Below, piece by piece: positions 7,429-16,512 of a stretch of DNA of 64,000 nt (within the stretch, counting starts at the first letter, position 1; the number at the start of each line of letters is the position of its first letter). Both the position numbers and the translations under genes were made by a program. The stretch is from Ruminococcus sp. (GTDB lineage: Bacteria; Bacillota; Clostridia; Oscillospirales; Ruminococcaceae), in NCBI RefSeq assembly GCF_019417665.1, contig NZ_DXUU01000007.1, forward strand, positions 1 to 64,000, given 5' to 3'. The notes beneath the pieces were generated by a model, which was not told the origin of the DNA, searched no databases, and saw nothing but the letters and a program-made list of their open reading frames with translations.

Positions 7429-10400
7429 AGTGTTCCATCATTTCTGTGGAGTCGTTTTCCAGGATCTGCTGCATTTCCTGTATGGTCAGGCTCATTTCCA
7501 TGTCCTGAGAAGTTGCATCATCGGAATTTGTATCGGATGGCTCAAAAATGGCTTCGATCTCACGCATGGACTGGCGTGTCTCTGGGTCAAATTCTGGTTC
7601 TTCAGGGACAGGTGCAGCAGGTGCTTCTTCTATAGTTTGTGACGCAGATTCCACAGGTTGTTCCGAGGCTGCCTTTGATGTGGTGAGAATATCCTGCTTC
7701 GGCGCAGATTTCTCTGGCGCTGTTAGTTCAGACTCTTCTGTAGGCATCTGTTCCGGCTGCTGGGGTGTTTCGGGTTCCGATGCAGGCGCAGGTATTTCTT
7801 CCGTCGGCTTCGGCGCTTCTGTAAAAGGGTGTTCCATATGCCATAGCATTGCCTCTGCATCCATGAAATCGGAATCAGTCGGATGAGTTGCTTTCTGCTG
7901 GCGGCGTGTGGCAGCGACGGTGGAGCGAATGTTGTTGGGGACAGAAAGCGTATCTGTCATACGAGGGTAAGATTCCGGAATTTCCAGTACATCCAGCTTA
8001 AATGAACCGCCGGTGAGAAAGATGCGCATTGTGTGTGTACCCTCCGGAAGCTGGTCAATAACCATACATGCCTGACGGGGCTGGCAGTCGGGAACAAAGA
8101 AATTTTCATACACGGTGTGTCCGTCAATGAGCACAGTGAACTCCGCATTCTGTGCTGTACCAATGACAGCGATCCCTGTACCGTCAAAGCTGCACGAGAA
8201 TTCAGCCCCTGCTTTCGCTTCCATGGATGTACGATTATAGAAGAGGTAGCTCTCCATGGCGTGGATCTCCCAGTTTTCGTTGTAGAGAATACCATCCCCG
8301 AAGCAGTCTATCCGACGGACAAAGGGCGGCTGTACAGCAATCGGTTCAATGCGGATATTGCGGAACATATTCCAGGCATAATCGCTGCAAAGGCTGGCTC
8401 TGCCGCTGTTGACCATACATTGGGGTGTGTATTTGGTCAGGAAATTGCCGTTGATGAAGAAGAAGATGGAGTTGCCCAGCACGACTAGTTTTAGCTTGTT
8501 CCATTCTTGAGGATCCACATGGTGCAGAATTCCCTCTGCCGCAACACTTTCCATATCCATGAGTTTCCAACTGCCGTCGCCGTAGATTCGTCCGGTATAG
8601 CCGCACATGGAAGAAAATTCACAGGTGACAGCAGAATTATAGCGGATGCCGATGCCGGAAAAGTTGTGTTCTTCTAAATTGGCGAGGCGTACTTCAGCTT
8701 CGGCGCTATAGCTGCGCCATTTGTCGTCGCCAAAGCAGGTCAGCGGCAGAGGTGTTCCACGGAATCGCCAGTTTGTGGGCAGAATCTGCGGTGTGATTTT
8801 CTGACAGATGGCATAGCCGTCGTCCGCTTCTACCAACTCAAAGGCACCGCCCTGATCGGTCATATAGCGTGGTGCACAACCTCGTATGCGAATCTCTTCT
8901 GCTGTATATTTCAGATCATCATGATAGGGCAGTGCAAGACGGGTTGCCATAGGCGGTTGAATTGCCGGGAAGGTGTTCACACCGTTGACCCAACTGGTAT
9001 CCAGCGTAGTTACTGTCATAATGGAGCGTGGGGGTACTTTGATGAGATATGTATCCTTGTGATTGCGGATCGGACGGAAATTCTTGCCCTTCTGGAACCA
9101 ATTTGCATCATATGCCTGTCTGCCGGAAGGACCTTTTGTCACCACCGAGGAAAGTACGCCAGGTTCAAATGCCATATCCTTGATCTGCACAGAGTAAACA
9201 CGCACTTCATCGCTTTCGTTGGTGAAGAACATGGACAGTTCCGTGCGATCTGGCGAGGTCAGGGTCATGACGTTGCTGGTGGTATTGGTGATGGCGTGAT
9301 CTTCTACGCCGTCTCCATAACAGGCACCATTCACATACATCCAGCCTTTCTGGGAGAAACGACTGAAATGAAGCGCCATCCAAAAGCCGATGTCAATGAC
9401 ATAATACCCCGACCACGGTTCCCATGCTCGGATCAGTTGTTTCGGTGCATAGCAAGAACCATCATAATAAGAGGCAACCGCCGGTTGGAATTCGTACATG
9501 ACCATTTTGCCGTTGTAATAGCTATTGATGATGCGATTTGCTACGTCAATGGGCCCGTTTTTGCCAATAAGTCCGGATTCATCCGCCTGTACCGTCAGCT
9601 CTGGCACATTGCAGGGAGCAATACCTTCGCTGTACCAAATTTCTTTCCCATATGCTTCATTGAGTAAGTTGGTGTAGGAATCGCCAAATGTGGTGTAGTG
9701 CAGGCCAATGACATCCACTGCATTGCGCAGGGCACTGTTGTCTACCATCTGCTCAGCAATGTTACGAGTGCCTACCTCATCAGAAGCAATGATCTTAATC
9801 TTGCTGTAATCATAAGGTGCATTTGTCTCATGATCCAGCCGATAGCGCAGATAGAGAATCCACGCCTCGTCGGGTGTGTCTGTTTCATTTTGGTCAGCGC
9901 TGATGTAGTCGAATTTCAGCCCGTACACGGCATAAGCGGCATCCAGCGTTTCCTTGTACCAGCGATAGCGTGCATTCAGACCATGCTCCTGGCTGATAGA
10001 AAAGGCACTTGTGACCCAGTTTGGCTCGCCCCAACGGAGAAAATCTATCGTAATATCCGGATTGATTGCCTTTGCGTCTGCGGCAAACTGAAAGCCTGCC
10101 CCACGTGTAACATCTGCCGGTTCGTTGGCAGAACGCTTGGTACACGGCTCTGTGCCGGAAGAGGAGTTGATATCTGCGCCCAGTTCGATTTTAATATGCG
10201 TCAGTCCAACGCCATAGTCCTTTTGAAACAGCAGCCGCATGATCTCTTCGTATGCCTGGGGATGTTCCACTTTATAGTCCAGCAGCAGCCGGGAAGAATT
10301 GTTTCCGGTGACGCAGCCAAATCCACGATAACTAGCTGCCGGATTCTCATTTGCCTGGGTGCCGTCTGCAATGATTTCCATGGGCGGCGCAGTATTTCGC

Positions 10401-10459
10401 TCTATGAGATTAGAAAAATATTGGTTCATGGATTTATGGTTCTTCGTTGTTAAGCCCAT
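7394..10459 (-). CDS. GH59-family glycoside hydrolase (galactocerebrosidase-like), cytoplasmic, with acidic C-terminal tail
   Basis: The start at 10459 has AAAGGA upstream; a GTG at 10477 has none. The first ~350 residues follow the GH59 pattern: GFGCVTGNNSSRLLLDY near 46, ELGAD, SGTEP, the acid/base Asn-Glu (QNE, Glu192), VDVIGLHY, and the nucleophile in IWYSEG (Glu278). An EPWSGYYV segment and beta-sandwich regions follow, with a lectin-like or carbohydrate-binding region near 740-830. Known GH59 enzymes remove beta-galactose from galactolipids or galactosides. There is no signal peptide or membrane segment, unlike the secreted GH5 enzymes in this window. The last ~160 residues are Glu/Pro/Ser-rich and probably disordered. 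The start overlaps the end of trmB by 26 nt and the end overlaps the MocR gene. Confidence 0.85.
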   Translation of the reverse strand: MGLTTKNHKSMNQYFSNLIERNTAPPMEIIADGTQANENPAASYRGFGCVTGNNSSRLLLDYKVEHPQAYEEIMRLLFQKDYGVGLTHIKIELGADINSSSGTEPCTKRSANEPADVTRGAGFQFAADAKAINPDITIDFLRWGEPNWVTSAFSISQEHGLNARYRWYKETLDAAYAVYGLKFDYISADQNETDTPDEAWILYLRYRLDHETNAPYDYSKIKIIASDEVGTRNIAEQMVDNSALRNAVDVIGLHYTTFGDSYTNLLNEAYGKEIWYSEGIAPCNVPELTVQADESGLIGKNGPIDVANRIINSYYNGKMVMYEFQPAVASYYDGSCYAPKQLIRAWEPWSGYYVIDIGFWMALHFSRFSQKGWMYVNGACYGDGVEDHAITNTTSNVMTLTSPDRTELSMFFTNESDEVRVYSVQIKDMAFEPGVLSSVVTKGPSGRQAYDANWFQKGKNFRPIRNHKDTYLIKVPPRSIMTVTTLDTSWVNGVNTFPAIQPPMATRLALPYHDDLKYTAEEIRIRGCAPRYMTDQGGAFELVEADDGYAICQKITPQILPTNWRFRGTPLPLTCFGDDKWRSYSAEAEVRLANLEEHNFSGIGIRYNSAVTCEFSSMCGYTGRIYGDGSWKLMDMESVAAEGILHHVDPQEWNKLKLVVLGNSIFFFINGNFLTKYTPQCMVNSGRASLCSDYAWNMFRNIRIEPIAVQPPFVRRIDCFGDGILYNENWEIHAMESYLFYNRTSMEAKAGAEFSCSFDGTGIAVIGTAQNAEFTVLIDGHTVYENFFVPDCQPRQACMVIDQLPEGTHTMRIFLTGGSFKLDVLEIPESYPRMTDTLSVPNNIRSTVAATRRQQKATHPTDSDFMDAEAMLWHMEHPFTEAPKPTEEIPAPASEPETPQQPEQMPTEESELTAPEKSAPKQDILTTSKAASEQPVESASQTIEEAPAAPVPEEPEFDPETRQSMREIEAIFEPSDTNSDDATSQDMEMSLTIQEMQQILENDSTEMMEHYADDSTEPKQS

Positions 10460-11168
10460 TGTTCTCGTTCCTTTCACTATATTGCAGCAGATGCCGGAGG
10501 GATTCTATCGGCACAGAGGGGTCTGGTTCGGCCTTGAGGAATTTGATCTTTTTTCCCATTTCGTCAAACATCTGTTCGTGTTCAGTCTCAAAATACCGCA
10601 GCGTTGGATCACTGTGGAGATCTCGTGTTATCGTTGTGATGCGGAATCCTGCCTCAGGAAAATATGCCAGAGATTCCTCAAACAGTTCGTCATCGTCTGT
10701 TTTGAACCAGATCTCTCCGTCCAGGAGCAGTCGATACTGCACCAGCTGACGCGGATGAGTGAGCCGACGTTTTTTATGCTTCCCTCTCGGCCAGGGGTTG
10801 CAGAAGTTGATATAGATCCGGTCGATACGGTCTGTTTCAGAAAAACAGTCCCGAAGATACATAATATTGTCAATACAAATGCGGACATTGTCCAAGGGCA
10901 GATCTGCCGCTGCATATGCTGTTTCCAGCTTGCGTTTGGCAAGAACCAGCATCTCATTTTTTATGTCAATGGCAAGGTAATTATAATTCGGATTTGACGG
11001 AGCTTCTTGTGCAATAAAGCCGCCTTTGCCGCAGCCGAGTTCCAGTCGAAGGGGCTGCTGCTTCGGAAATTGAGAAGCCCACTGTCCTTTGCAGGATTTC
11101 GGTTCCGAGATATAGAATGGGCAGGCCTCCAATTCCGGTCGTGCCCAGGGTTTACAGCGAATACGCAT
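10434..11168 (-). CDS. trmB: tRNA (guanine-N7-)-methyltransferase
   Basis: This SAM-dependent enzyme makes m7G46 in tRNA. The 244-residue protein shows the SAM-binding LELGCGKGGF (about 42-51), DIKNEML, the catalytic-site region YINFCNPWPRGKHKKRRLTHP (about 118-139) and a C-terminal TLRYFETEHE motif typical of TrmB. AAAGGATG lies upstream. It is the first gene of an overlapping unit with the GH59 and MocR genes, an unusual partnership that may be only transcriptional. Confidence 0.93.
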   Translation of the reverse strand: MRIRCKPWARPELEACPFYISEPKSCKGQWASQFPKQQPLRLELGCGKGGFIAQEAPSNPNYNYLAIDIKNEMLVLAKRKLETAYAAADLPLDNVRICIDNIMYLRDCFSETDRIDRIYINFCNPWPRGKHKKRRLTHPRQLVQYRLLLDGEIWFKTDDDELFEESLAYFPEAGFRITTITRDLHSDPTLRYFETEHEQMFDEMGKKIKFLKAEPDPSVPIESLRHLLQYSERNENNGLNNEEP

Positions 11169-11228
11169 GGATCGTTTTCATCCTTTCGTGATAATGCACC
11201 GTTTCCGGGCGCATAATTTCTCTATTTT

Positions 11229-11257
11229 ATTATAGCATATTTTGCAGAAAAACACAA
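11229..11257 (-). promoter_or_regulatory. Promoter of the trmB-GH59-mocR unit
   Basis: On the minus strand, TTGTGT (11257-11252) and TATAAT (11234-11229) are 17 nt apart, about 60 nt upstream of trmB. Confidence 0.5.
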
Positions 11258-11330
11258 AGGGAATTTGAAAAAAAGCGAAAAAAATCGAAAATAGGGATAT
11301 TTCACAAAAACCAAAAGGCTTTTTTAGGCA

Positions 11331-11358
11331 AAAAAAACTCTCCCGAAAAACGGGAGAG
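11331..11358 (-). terminator. Terminator after dCMP deaminase
   Basis: CTCTCCCG and CGGGAGAG form an 8-bp stem with an A5/T5 loop, followed on the minus strand by seven T. Confidence 0.88.
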
Positions 11359-11395
11359 CATTTTCTTGTGAAAAGTTATGCAGAATTAACAATGG

Positions 11396-11875
11396 TCAGA
11401 GCGTCAGTTCGATTGTCCGTTCTGTGTGATGATAAGGACGGCAAGTGACGCCGGTCAGCAGGAACATTCGCTGGGATGCCTTTGTGGCATCGGAATCTGC
11501 ATATTTGTTGTCATAATAGATGATTTCACGAATACCGCTTTGAATGATCGCCTTTGCACACTCATTGCAGGGGAACAGAGTCACATAGAGCCGGCATCCC
11601 TGCAAGCTTCCTGCGCTGCGGTTGAGAATGGCATTCAGTTCTGCATGGCAGACAAAGGGATATTTCGTATCAAGAAAATCACCTTCCCGTTCCCATGGCA
11701 TGTCGTCATCATTGCAGCCCGTAGGCATACCGTTGTAACCGACAGAGACGATTTTGTGCTCCTGGTTGACGATACAAGCGCCGACCTGTGTGTGATTGTC
11801 TTTGCTGCGCTGGGCGGAAAGCAGGGCGATTCCCATGAAATATTCATCCCAGGTGAGATAATCCTTACGTTTCAT
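11396..11875 (-). CDS. Deoxycytidylate deaminase-like zinc enzyme
   Basis: The 159-residue protein belongs to the cytidine/dCMP deaminase fold. The zinc site is HAE (in VCHAELNAI) plus PCNEC (in LFPCNECAKAI), as in dCMP deaminases that convert dCMP to dUMP for thymidylate synthesis. The family in Firmicutes is also called ComEB. The start at 11875 (MKRKDY) is preferred because GAGGT lies 8 nt upstream; a longer reading frame from 11890 would overlap the GH5 stop. It follows the GH5 gene by 11 nt and ends in a strong terminator, so the two share a transcript, which seems to be chance rather than shared function. Confidence 0.88.
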   Translation of the reverse strand: MKRKDYLTWDEYFMGIALLSAQRSKDNHTQVGACIVNQEHKIVSVGYNGMPTGCNDDDMPWEREGDFLDTKYPFVCHAELNAILNRSAGSLQGCRLYVTLFPCNECAKAIIQSGIREIIYYDNKYADSDATKASQRMFLLTGVTCRPYHHTERTIELTL

Positions 11876-11886
11876 CGGCAACGACC

Positions 11887-13704
11887 TCACTGGGGAAATG
11901 CATCAATAGATTTGGAGAGCACCTGACGATAGAGTGCCAGGTCGATGCCGTTTACAGTACCGTCACCGTTGACATCACCTGCCCGGAAATTCCCGTCGCT
12001 GGTTTCCTGCCCCAGCAGGAATTTGAGAAGCTGGATAAGATCTGCCATATCCGTAGTGCCATCCTGTGTAATATCTCCGATGACAGCCGGTGTTTCCGAT
12101 GTGGTTACGGTAGTAGTGGTTTCTTCCTTTGTGGTAGTGGAAACTCCTGTACCAGTTTCTACAGGTTTGGAGGAACTAGTTTTGCCATCCCAGATGGTGC
12201 CGCCGTCAAGGTTGCTTCCCTCTGTAGAAGCGTAGGAACTGTAGAAATCACTCAGAGAAATGCTGGAGCCGTTTGTGCCAAGTGCACGCTGGTGATCCAG
12301 GCTGATATATTTTCCAGTTTCCAGCGTCTGCCACAGAGATTCTTCAAACATGTTATATTTTTCATCATCCCATGTGATAAAATCGTATGCCAGCAGTCCG
12401 CCGGTATCACCGGAGTTGGGGTTCAGACCCCAGAAAGTATGATTGATGTGGTTGTCGATCATGTAGTTCCGAAGCAGCGTCATCCACTTTTCATTACTGC
12501 CGCCGTCCATATGACCGCCCCACTCGCCGATCAGCAGGGGAGCGATATCCTGGTCATTGATATATGCCCAGGTGTCATACCAATAGTCGTCCAGCAGAGT
12601 CTGGGTAGTGAAGTCCTTGTCAAACCAGGTCTGGTTATACACAGACGGGCCGTAGTCGTGAGGCGAGTAAACGATCTGGCTGGTACCGGAATCCGGTTTA
12701 ATGGGATAATCCTTCACACCACGCAAATTTCCGCCCCACCATGCACCGTACCAGGGAGAAACATCCGCAGATGCCTGCCAGATGTCCGCTGTGTCATAAG
12801 TGTAGCCTTTTTCCGTCTTGGGATACTGTTCAACGCCTTCGATGAAGATCAGTGCATTGGGATTGACACTCAGCAAAGAATTGGCACATTCTGTTGCGGA
12901 ATATGCCCAGTTATTCAGATCGGTAGAGTTGTCCCATTTTGCAATATCAGAGGGGCAAGTTGTCCCATTATAGCCGCGTTTTCCGTGAGGCTCATTTTTC
13001 AGATCGTAGCCGATGATGGTATCATCGCTGTTATATTTCTCCGCCAGCCAGGTAATGGAATCCTTCCACATGTCCCATGTGATCTGTTCAGAAGAAAAGG
13101 CACCTACTGCCATGTTATCTGCATCTGCTGCGGAACTTTCGTAGTACCACAAGTTATAGTTATGGCCGGAGTTATGAGAAGCCGGACTGTGGACGTCAAT
13201 CATCACTTTCAGACCGTACTTTTTCATCTTCTGCATGATAATATCAAAAATTTCCATGCTGTTTTTCAGAGTTTTGCCGTCCTCCAGGACAAAATCCGGG
13301 TTTACTACGAAATACGGCGGATCGTTTCCGGCATTGACGCTGGAAACATCCAGCGGTTTACCGTCCATCCAGGATACCAGAAGCTCTGTGGAGATGGGCA
13401 TACGGATCAGGTTAATGCCGTGGTTTGAAACATTTTCCAGGAAGTCATCAATATCAGCAGCATACAGTCCATGGGCACAGTTTTCCGTGCAGTTGAAGCC
13501 GAACCAGTTTGCGCCGGTGAGCCAAACCTCATGTCCCTCTGAGTCATAAAGACGGCTGCCCTCAGCGTGAAGCCAGTCATCATTGTTGTCATCTACAGCA
13601 GCAGCGCTCAAGCTTGTCTGCACCGCAGGAATGCTTGCGGAAAAACAGGTGACTGTCATCATCCCTGAGACAGCAAGCGCCATTAGTTTTTTTCGTATTC
13701 TCAT
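11887..13704 (-). CDS. Secreted GH5 endoglucanase with C-terminal dockerin
   Basis: The 605-residue precursor starts with a Sec signal peptide (basic N-terminus, hydrophobic core, probable cleavage near residue 35, SAAA). The GH5 TIM barrel spans about 45-470: RMPIS near 101, acid/base Glu238 in DLKNEPHG, SPHDYG near 347, and nucleophile Glu394 in LIGEWGG. This is typical of cellulases acting on internal beta-1,4-glucan bonds. A Thr-rich linker (510-540) leads to a type I dockerin (543-600) with two calcium-binding repeats, DITQDGTTDMADL and DVNGDGTVNGIDL, for docking on a cohesin scaffold. AAAGGAG precedes the ATG and a consensus promoter lies about 85 nt upstream. Confidence 0.93.
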   Translation of the reverse strand: MRIRKKLMALAVSGMMTVTCFSASIPAVQTSLSAAAVDDNNDDWLHAEGSRLYDSEGHEVWLTGANWFGFNCTENCAHGLYAADIDDFLENVSNHGINLIRMPISTELLVSWMDGKPLDVSSVNAGNDPPYFVVNPDFVLEDGKTLKNSMEIFDIIMQKMKKYGLKVMIDVHSPASHNSGHNYNLWYYESSAADADNMAVGAFSSEQITWDMWKDSITWLAEKYNSDDTIIGYDLKNEPHGKRGYNGTTCPSDIAKWDNSTDLNNWAYSATECANSLLSVNPNALIFIEGVEQYPKTEKGYTYDTADIWQASADVSPWYGAWWGGNLRGVKDYPIKPDSGTSQIVYSPHDYGPSVYNQTWFDKDFTTQTLLDDYWYDTWAYINDQDIAPLLIGEWGGHMDGGSNEKWMTLLRNYMIDNHINHTFWGLNPNSGDTGGLLAYDFITWDDEKYNMFEESLWQTLETGKYISLDHQRALGTNGSSISLSDFYSSYASTEGSNLDGGTIWDGKTSSSKPVETGTGVSTTTKEETTTTVTTSETPAVIGDITQDGTTDMADLIQLLKFLLGQETSDGNFRAGDVNGDGTVNGIDLALYRQVLSKSIDAFPQ

Positions 13705-13790
13705 AAATATACGAACTCCTTTCTGGTGAAAATACCGTCACCGACGATACCTTTTTATTTTTCTGTTGTAAACAGAATCTATTCTCTTTC

Positions 13791-13819
13791 ATTATAGTAT
13801 ATTCTGTCTAAAAAGTCAA
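13791..13819 (-). promoter_or_regulatory. Sigma-A promoter of the first GH5 gene
   Basis: On the minus strand, TTGACT (13819-13814) and TATAAT (13796-13791) are separated by 17 nt. Confidence 0.75.
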
Positions 13820-13880
13820 GGGATTTTGAAAAAAATCTGGGCAATTAGGCGCACAGTACCGCTTTTCTGAAAAACAAAAA

Positions 13881-14963
13881 TTATTCCAAAAGCCTCCGTT
13901 CCTCCCGGAACACCAGAAGTATCATTATCAGCAGCATACAAGTAGGGAAAATCGGATTCCGTGAGACGATTGCTGTTGACATCACTGCCGCTGTTTCATC
14001 TGGAATATCTGGCAGAAAGTGCACACCCACAGCACAGCATCCGGCAGAGGATATGGCAGCCACGCACCGCCAAGAGATAAAGTGCTTCATGGGAACGACA
14101 TCTCCAGTGACAGCTCGGATCTGCAATATGACGCAGAGACCGCCGAAAGAGAGCAGCGCTGCAAATATAGGAATCCGCAGGCGAAAGGGCAGGGACAATG
14201 CAGCGGCATTTGTGATTTCCAGGATGCATTTTGTTACGGCGGAAACAGGAAATGTCAGGGACAATTTCTGTGCAGACAGGGTCAGCAGTTGAAACAGCCC
14301 TAAGGCATTCAGAACTGCACAAACTGCGGAAAAACAAAGGATAATACCGCAGAGCTTCAGCAGTGTTCGTCCGGCGTCGGCAGTACACTGCACCAACAGA
14401 GAGGCATCTGCCGGGTAAATTGCCGTTTGCTCGTTTCGTTGAAGCCGTATGGGTTTACGTCGAAACAGCAGACATGCCAGCAGCAGGTTGGATAATACAT
14501 TTGTTCCGAAAATCAGCAGAAACACTTGGGTTCGATGGGGGACATTGCCCAGGAGTCCCAGGAGAAATGCCGGACCGCTGCCGTAGCATACCCCGAGCAG
14601 TCTACCGGCATCCTCCCGGCGCAGGGTGCCGTTTTCCGTCAGGGTGCGGAGCATGCTTGCACCGATCGGATAACCTGCAAATTGGCTCAATAAGAATACT
14701 GCAAAACAGGCATCAGGCATACCAAACAGTTTCGGCGTGATCCGGCGCAGAGGTTTTGCCAGCACACGCCAGATTCCTGTAGTCACAAGCAGTTGAGACA
14801 GGATCATCATAGCATACAGAGATGGGATGATCACTGTCAGGCATCGGGTCAGCGCATTCTGCATTTCCAACCGGATCTCACTGGCAAAACAGACACAGAG
14901 GATCAGCAGGAGCAATATTCCAAAAGCAGAAGCATTGCGCCGTATAAAGAGAGAACGAACCAT
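13881..14963 (-). CDS. ylbJ: Sporulation integral membrane protein YlbJ-like
   Basis: The start at 14963 is set by GGAGG 7 nt upstream; the frame is open further upstream but overlaps yqfC on the other strand. The 360-residue product is a polytopic membrane protein with about eight hydrophobic segments. The conserved stretch FAGYPIGASMLRTL followed by EDAGRLLGVCYGSGPAFL (about 105-145) matches the YlbJ/nucleoside-gate family, needed in Bacillus for spore coat and cortex maturation. The neighbouring divergent yqfC-yqfD pair supports a sporulation role. A sigma-E-like promoter lies upstream. Confidence 0.75.
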   Translation of the reverse strand: MVRSLFIRRNASAFGILLLLILCVCFASEIRLEMQNALTRCLTVIIPSLYAMMILSQLLVTTGIWRVLAKPLRRITPKLFGMPDACFAVFLLSQFAGYPIGASMLRTLTENGTLRREDAGRLLGVCYGSGPAFLLGLLGNVPHRTQVFLLIFGTNVLSNLLLACLLFRRKPIRLQRNEQTAIYPADASLLVQCTADAGRTLLKLCGIILCFSAVCAVLNALGLFQLLTLSAQKLSLTFPVSAVTKCILEITNAAALSLPFRLRIPIFAALLSFGGLCVILQIRAVTGDVVPMKHFISWRCVAAISSAGCCAVGVHFLPDIPDETAAVMSTAIVSRNPIFPTCMLLIMILLVFREERRLLE

Positions 14964-15004
14964 ATCACAACCTCCGAAAAATACATCCAACGGGATCTCA
15001 TGAA

Positions 15005-15032
15005 TTTTTATGCCTATCAAGTTACCGAATAT
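15005..15032 (-). promoter_or_regulatory. Possible sigma-E type sporulation promoter of ylbJ
   Basis: On the minus strand, ATA (15032-15030), then 17 nt, then CATAAAAA (15012-15005) resemble the sigma-E pattern ATA-N16-18-CATACANT. Two bases of the -10 box differ. Confidence 0.4.
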
Positions 15033-15086
15033 GTCTGAGATACTATTTTTCCATACCTGTGCATAGAATGCTGTGAGGTGATTCGC

Positions 15087-15368
15087 ATGGGAAAACGTGT
15101 GGCAGAAGCCGGACGGCGGCTGCTCTGCCTGCAAACTTATCTTCAAATGAATGGGAACCGGGAGATTTATCTGGAAAATTGCCGCAGGATCCTGGAATAT
15201 AACGATATCCGTATTGTAGTACAGACCACGGATCTGATTTTGGAGATCTGGGGTAAGGATCTCCAGGCTGACAGCCGTTCACCGGAAAGTCTGCTGATCC
15301 ACGGGGAGATCCAGTCGATGACATTGACACCAAAGGGGGTGCGCCATGGAACAGCATCTGCGAGGTGA
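15087..15368 (+). CDS. yqfC: Sporulation protein YqfC (YabP/YqfC family)
   Basis: The 93-residue protein starts at 15087 after GAGGTG. The central pattern IYLENCRRILEYNDIRIVVQTTD followed by LEIWGKDLQ and an ending IHGEIQSM is characteristic of the YabP/YqfC family, small beta-rich proteins of the mother-cell sporulation programme. The next gene, yqfD, overlaps its end by 23 nt, as in other spore formers where the pair is conserved. Confidence 0.82.
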   Translation: MGKRVAEAGRRLLCLQTYLQMNGNREIYLENCRRILEYNDIRIVVQTTDLILEIWGKDLQADSRSPESLLIHGEIQSMTLTPKGVRHGTASAR

Positions 15369-16512
15369 GTACCGGGCGGTGGCATCCGGCGGAAAGCTGT
15401 ATTCCTTTCTCAATGCAATGCAGTCTGCCGGGATCTGCTGTCGGGGACAGCGTTGTCTGGGAGATACCTATCAGTTTCGGTTTTATGAGAAATATCGTAC
15501 AGCCGTGGAAGAATTGGCGCAGCAATACGGCGTTACATTACAGTTGACTACCCGCCGCACTCTCCGGCAATTTCTACATCGCTACCGTTTCCGGTTCGGT
15601 ATTCCATTAGGACTGCTGCTCACTGGCGGACTGTTGTTTTATGGTTCCAATATTGTCACGGAAATTGACGTGATCGGCAACGAAACTGCAACGACAGCGG
15701 AGATTACTGCAATTCTGGAGGAGTGCGGCGTGACACGGGGGCGCTGGATCCCGTCTATTGATTTTTCTATGTGTGAACATACTCTGCGTGCCGGGGTAGA
15801 TGAACTGGCATGGGTGGGAATGCGCCATACGGGAAACCGTCTTGTAGTAGAGGTGATGGAACGTGATCCTGTGCCGAAAATGTTGGAGGATCGGGTGCCA
15901 TCTAATATTGTTTCTGCACAAGACGGACAGATTGTTTCTGTATCTATTTATTGCGGACAGCTTATGAAACTGGTGGGAGAACCAGTGCAGAAAGGGGATC
16001 TTTTAGTCAGCGGCGTTGTCATAGATGAAACAGGACATTTGGGGATTCGCCATTCTCTGGGAAGTATTATCGGGCAGTATGAGCAGACAGAAACTTTTAC
16101 TTGTTCTTATGAGCAGCAGCTGCGCACGCCAACAGGTGAAACAACACCAAGGAAATATCTGGATATTTTTACATGGCATATCCCCCTTGGAAATAAAGAC
16201 GATCCCTATGAGGACAGCATCAAAACCACAGGCTACAGCTGGTTTTCCCTGCTTGGTGCAGAACTGCCTATTGGCATCTATCGGGAGACCTACCACGAAT
16301 ACCGATCGAAAACATTGACATTGACGCCGGAAGAGGCAAAACAAAATCTGGAGGAACAGGTACAACGATATGAAGATAATTTTTTGGATGAAGTGGAGAT
16401 TCTGGACAAAAAAACAGCCGTCCTCGAAACCGAGGACGGCATACAATGGACGGTTACTTATACGCTCCAAGGGGAAATCGGGGTGCAGCAGGAGCTGTTT
16501 ATACAAGATTAG
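15346..16512 (+). CDS. yqfD: Sporulation membrane protein YqfD
   Basis: The 388-residue protein has a soluble N-terminal part, one hydrophobic segment near residues 83-103 (GIPLGLLLTGGLLFYGSNIV), and a large C-terminal domain of the YqfD family beginning ITEIDVIGN-like. The family is expressed in the sporulation mother cell and is linked to phosphate-starvation protein PhoH in Bacillus. AGGGGG precedes the ATG, which overlaps yqfC. The last coding bases carry the hairpin that serves as the sigA terminator on the opposite strand (16408-16440). Confidence 0.85.
   Translation: MEQHLRGEYRAVASGGKLYSFLNAMQSAGICCRGQRCLGDTYQFRFYEKYRTAVEELAQQYGVTLQLTTRRTLRQFLHRYRFRFGIPLGLLLTGGLLFYGSNIVTEIDVIGNETATTAEITAILEECGVTRGRWIPSIDFSMCEHTLRAGVDELAWVGMRHTGNRLVVEVMERDPVPKMLEDRVPSNIVSAQDGQIVSVSIYCGQLMKLVGEPVQKGDLLVSGVVIDETGHLGIRHSLGSIIGQYEQTETFTCSYEQQLRTPTGETTPRKYLDIFTWHIPLGNKDDPYEDSIKTTGYSWFSLLGAELPIGIYRETYHEYRSKTLTLTPEEAKQNLEEQVQRYEDNFLDEVEILDKKTAVLETEDGIQWTVTYTLQGEIGVQQELFIQD
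16408..16440 (-). terminator. sigA terminator embedded in the yqfD coding sequence
   Basis: GCCGTCCTCG and CGAGGACGGC form a perfect 10-bp stem with a 4-nt loop. On the minus strand it is followed by TG and seven T. It lies 69 nt beyond the sigA stop codon and inside the last 35 codons of yqfD. Confidence 0.85.

Noticed and set aside
8921..10453. Long plus-strand frames opposite the GH59 gene (about 250 codons each)
   Set aside because: They lie antisense to a well-supported enzyme, lack ribosome sites and have no recognisable protein pattern.
12292..13428. 378-codon plus-strand frame opposite the first GH5 gene
   Set aside because: It is antisense to conserved GH5 motifs and is explained by codon bias of the real gene.
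15027..15059. Sigma-E-like boxes for yqfC (GAATATG and CATACCTG)
   Set aside because: The spacing is 20 nt from ATA to the -10 box, outside the usual 16-18.
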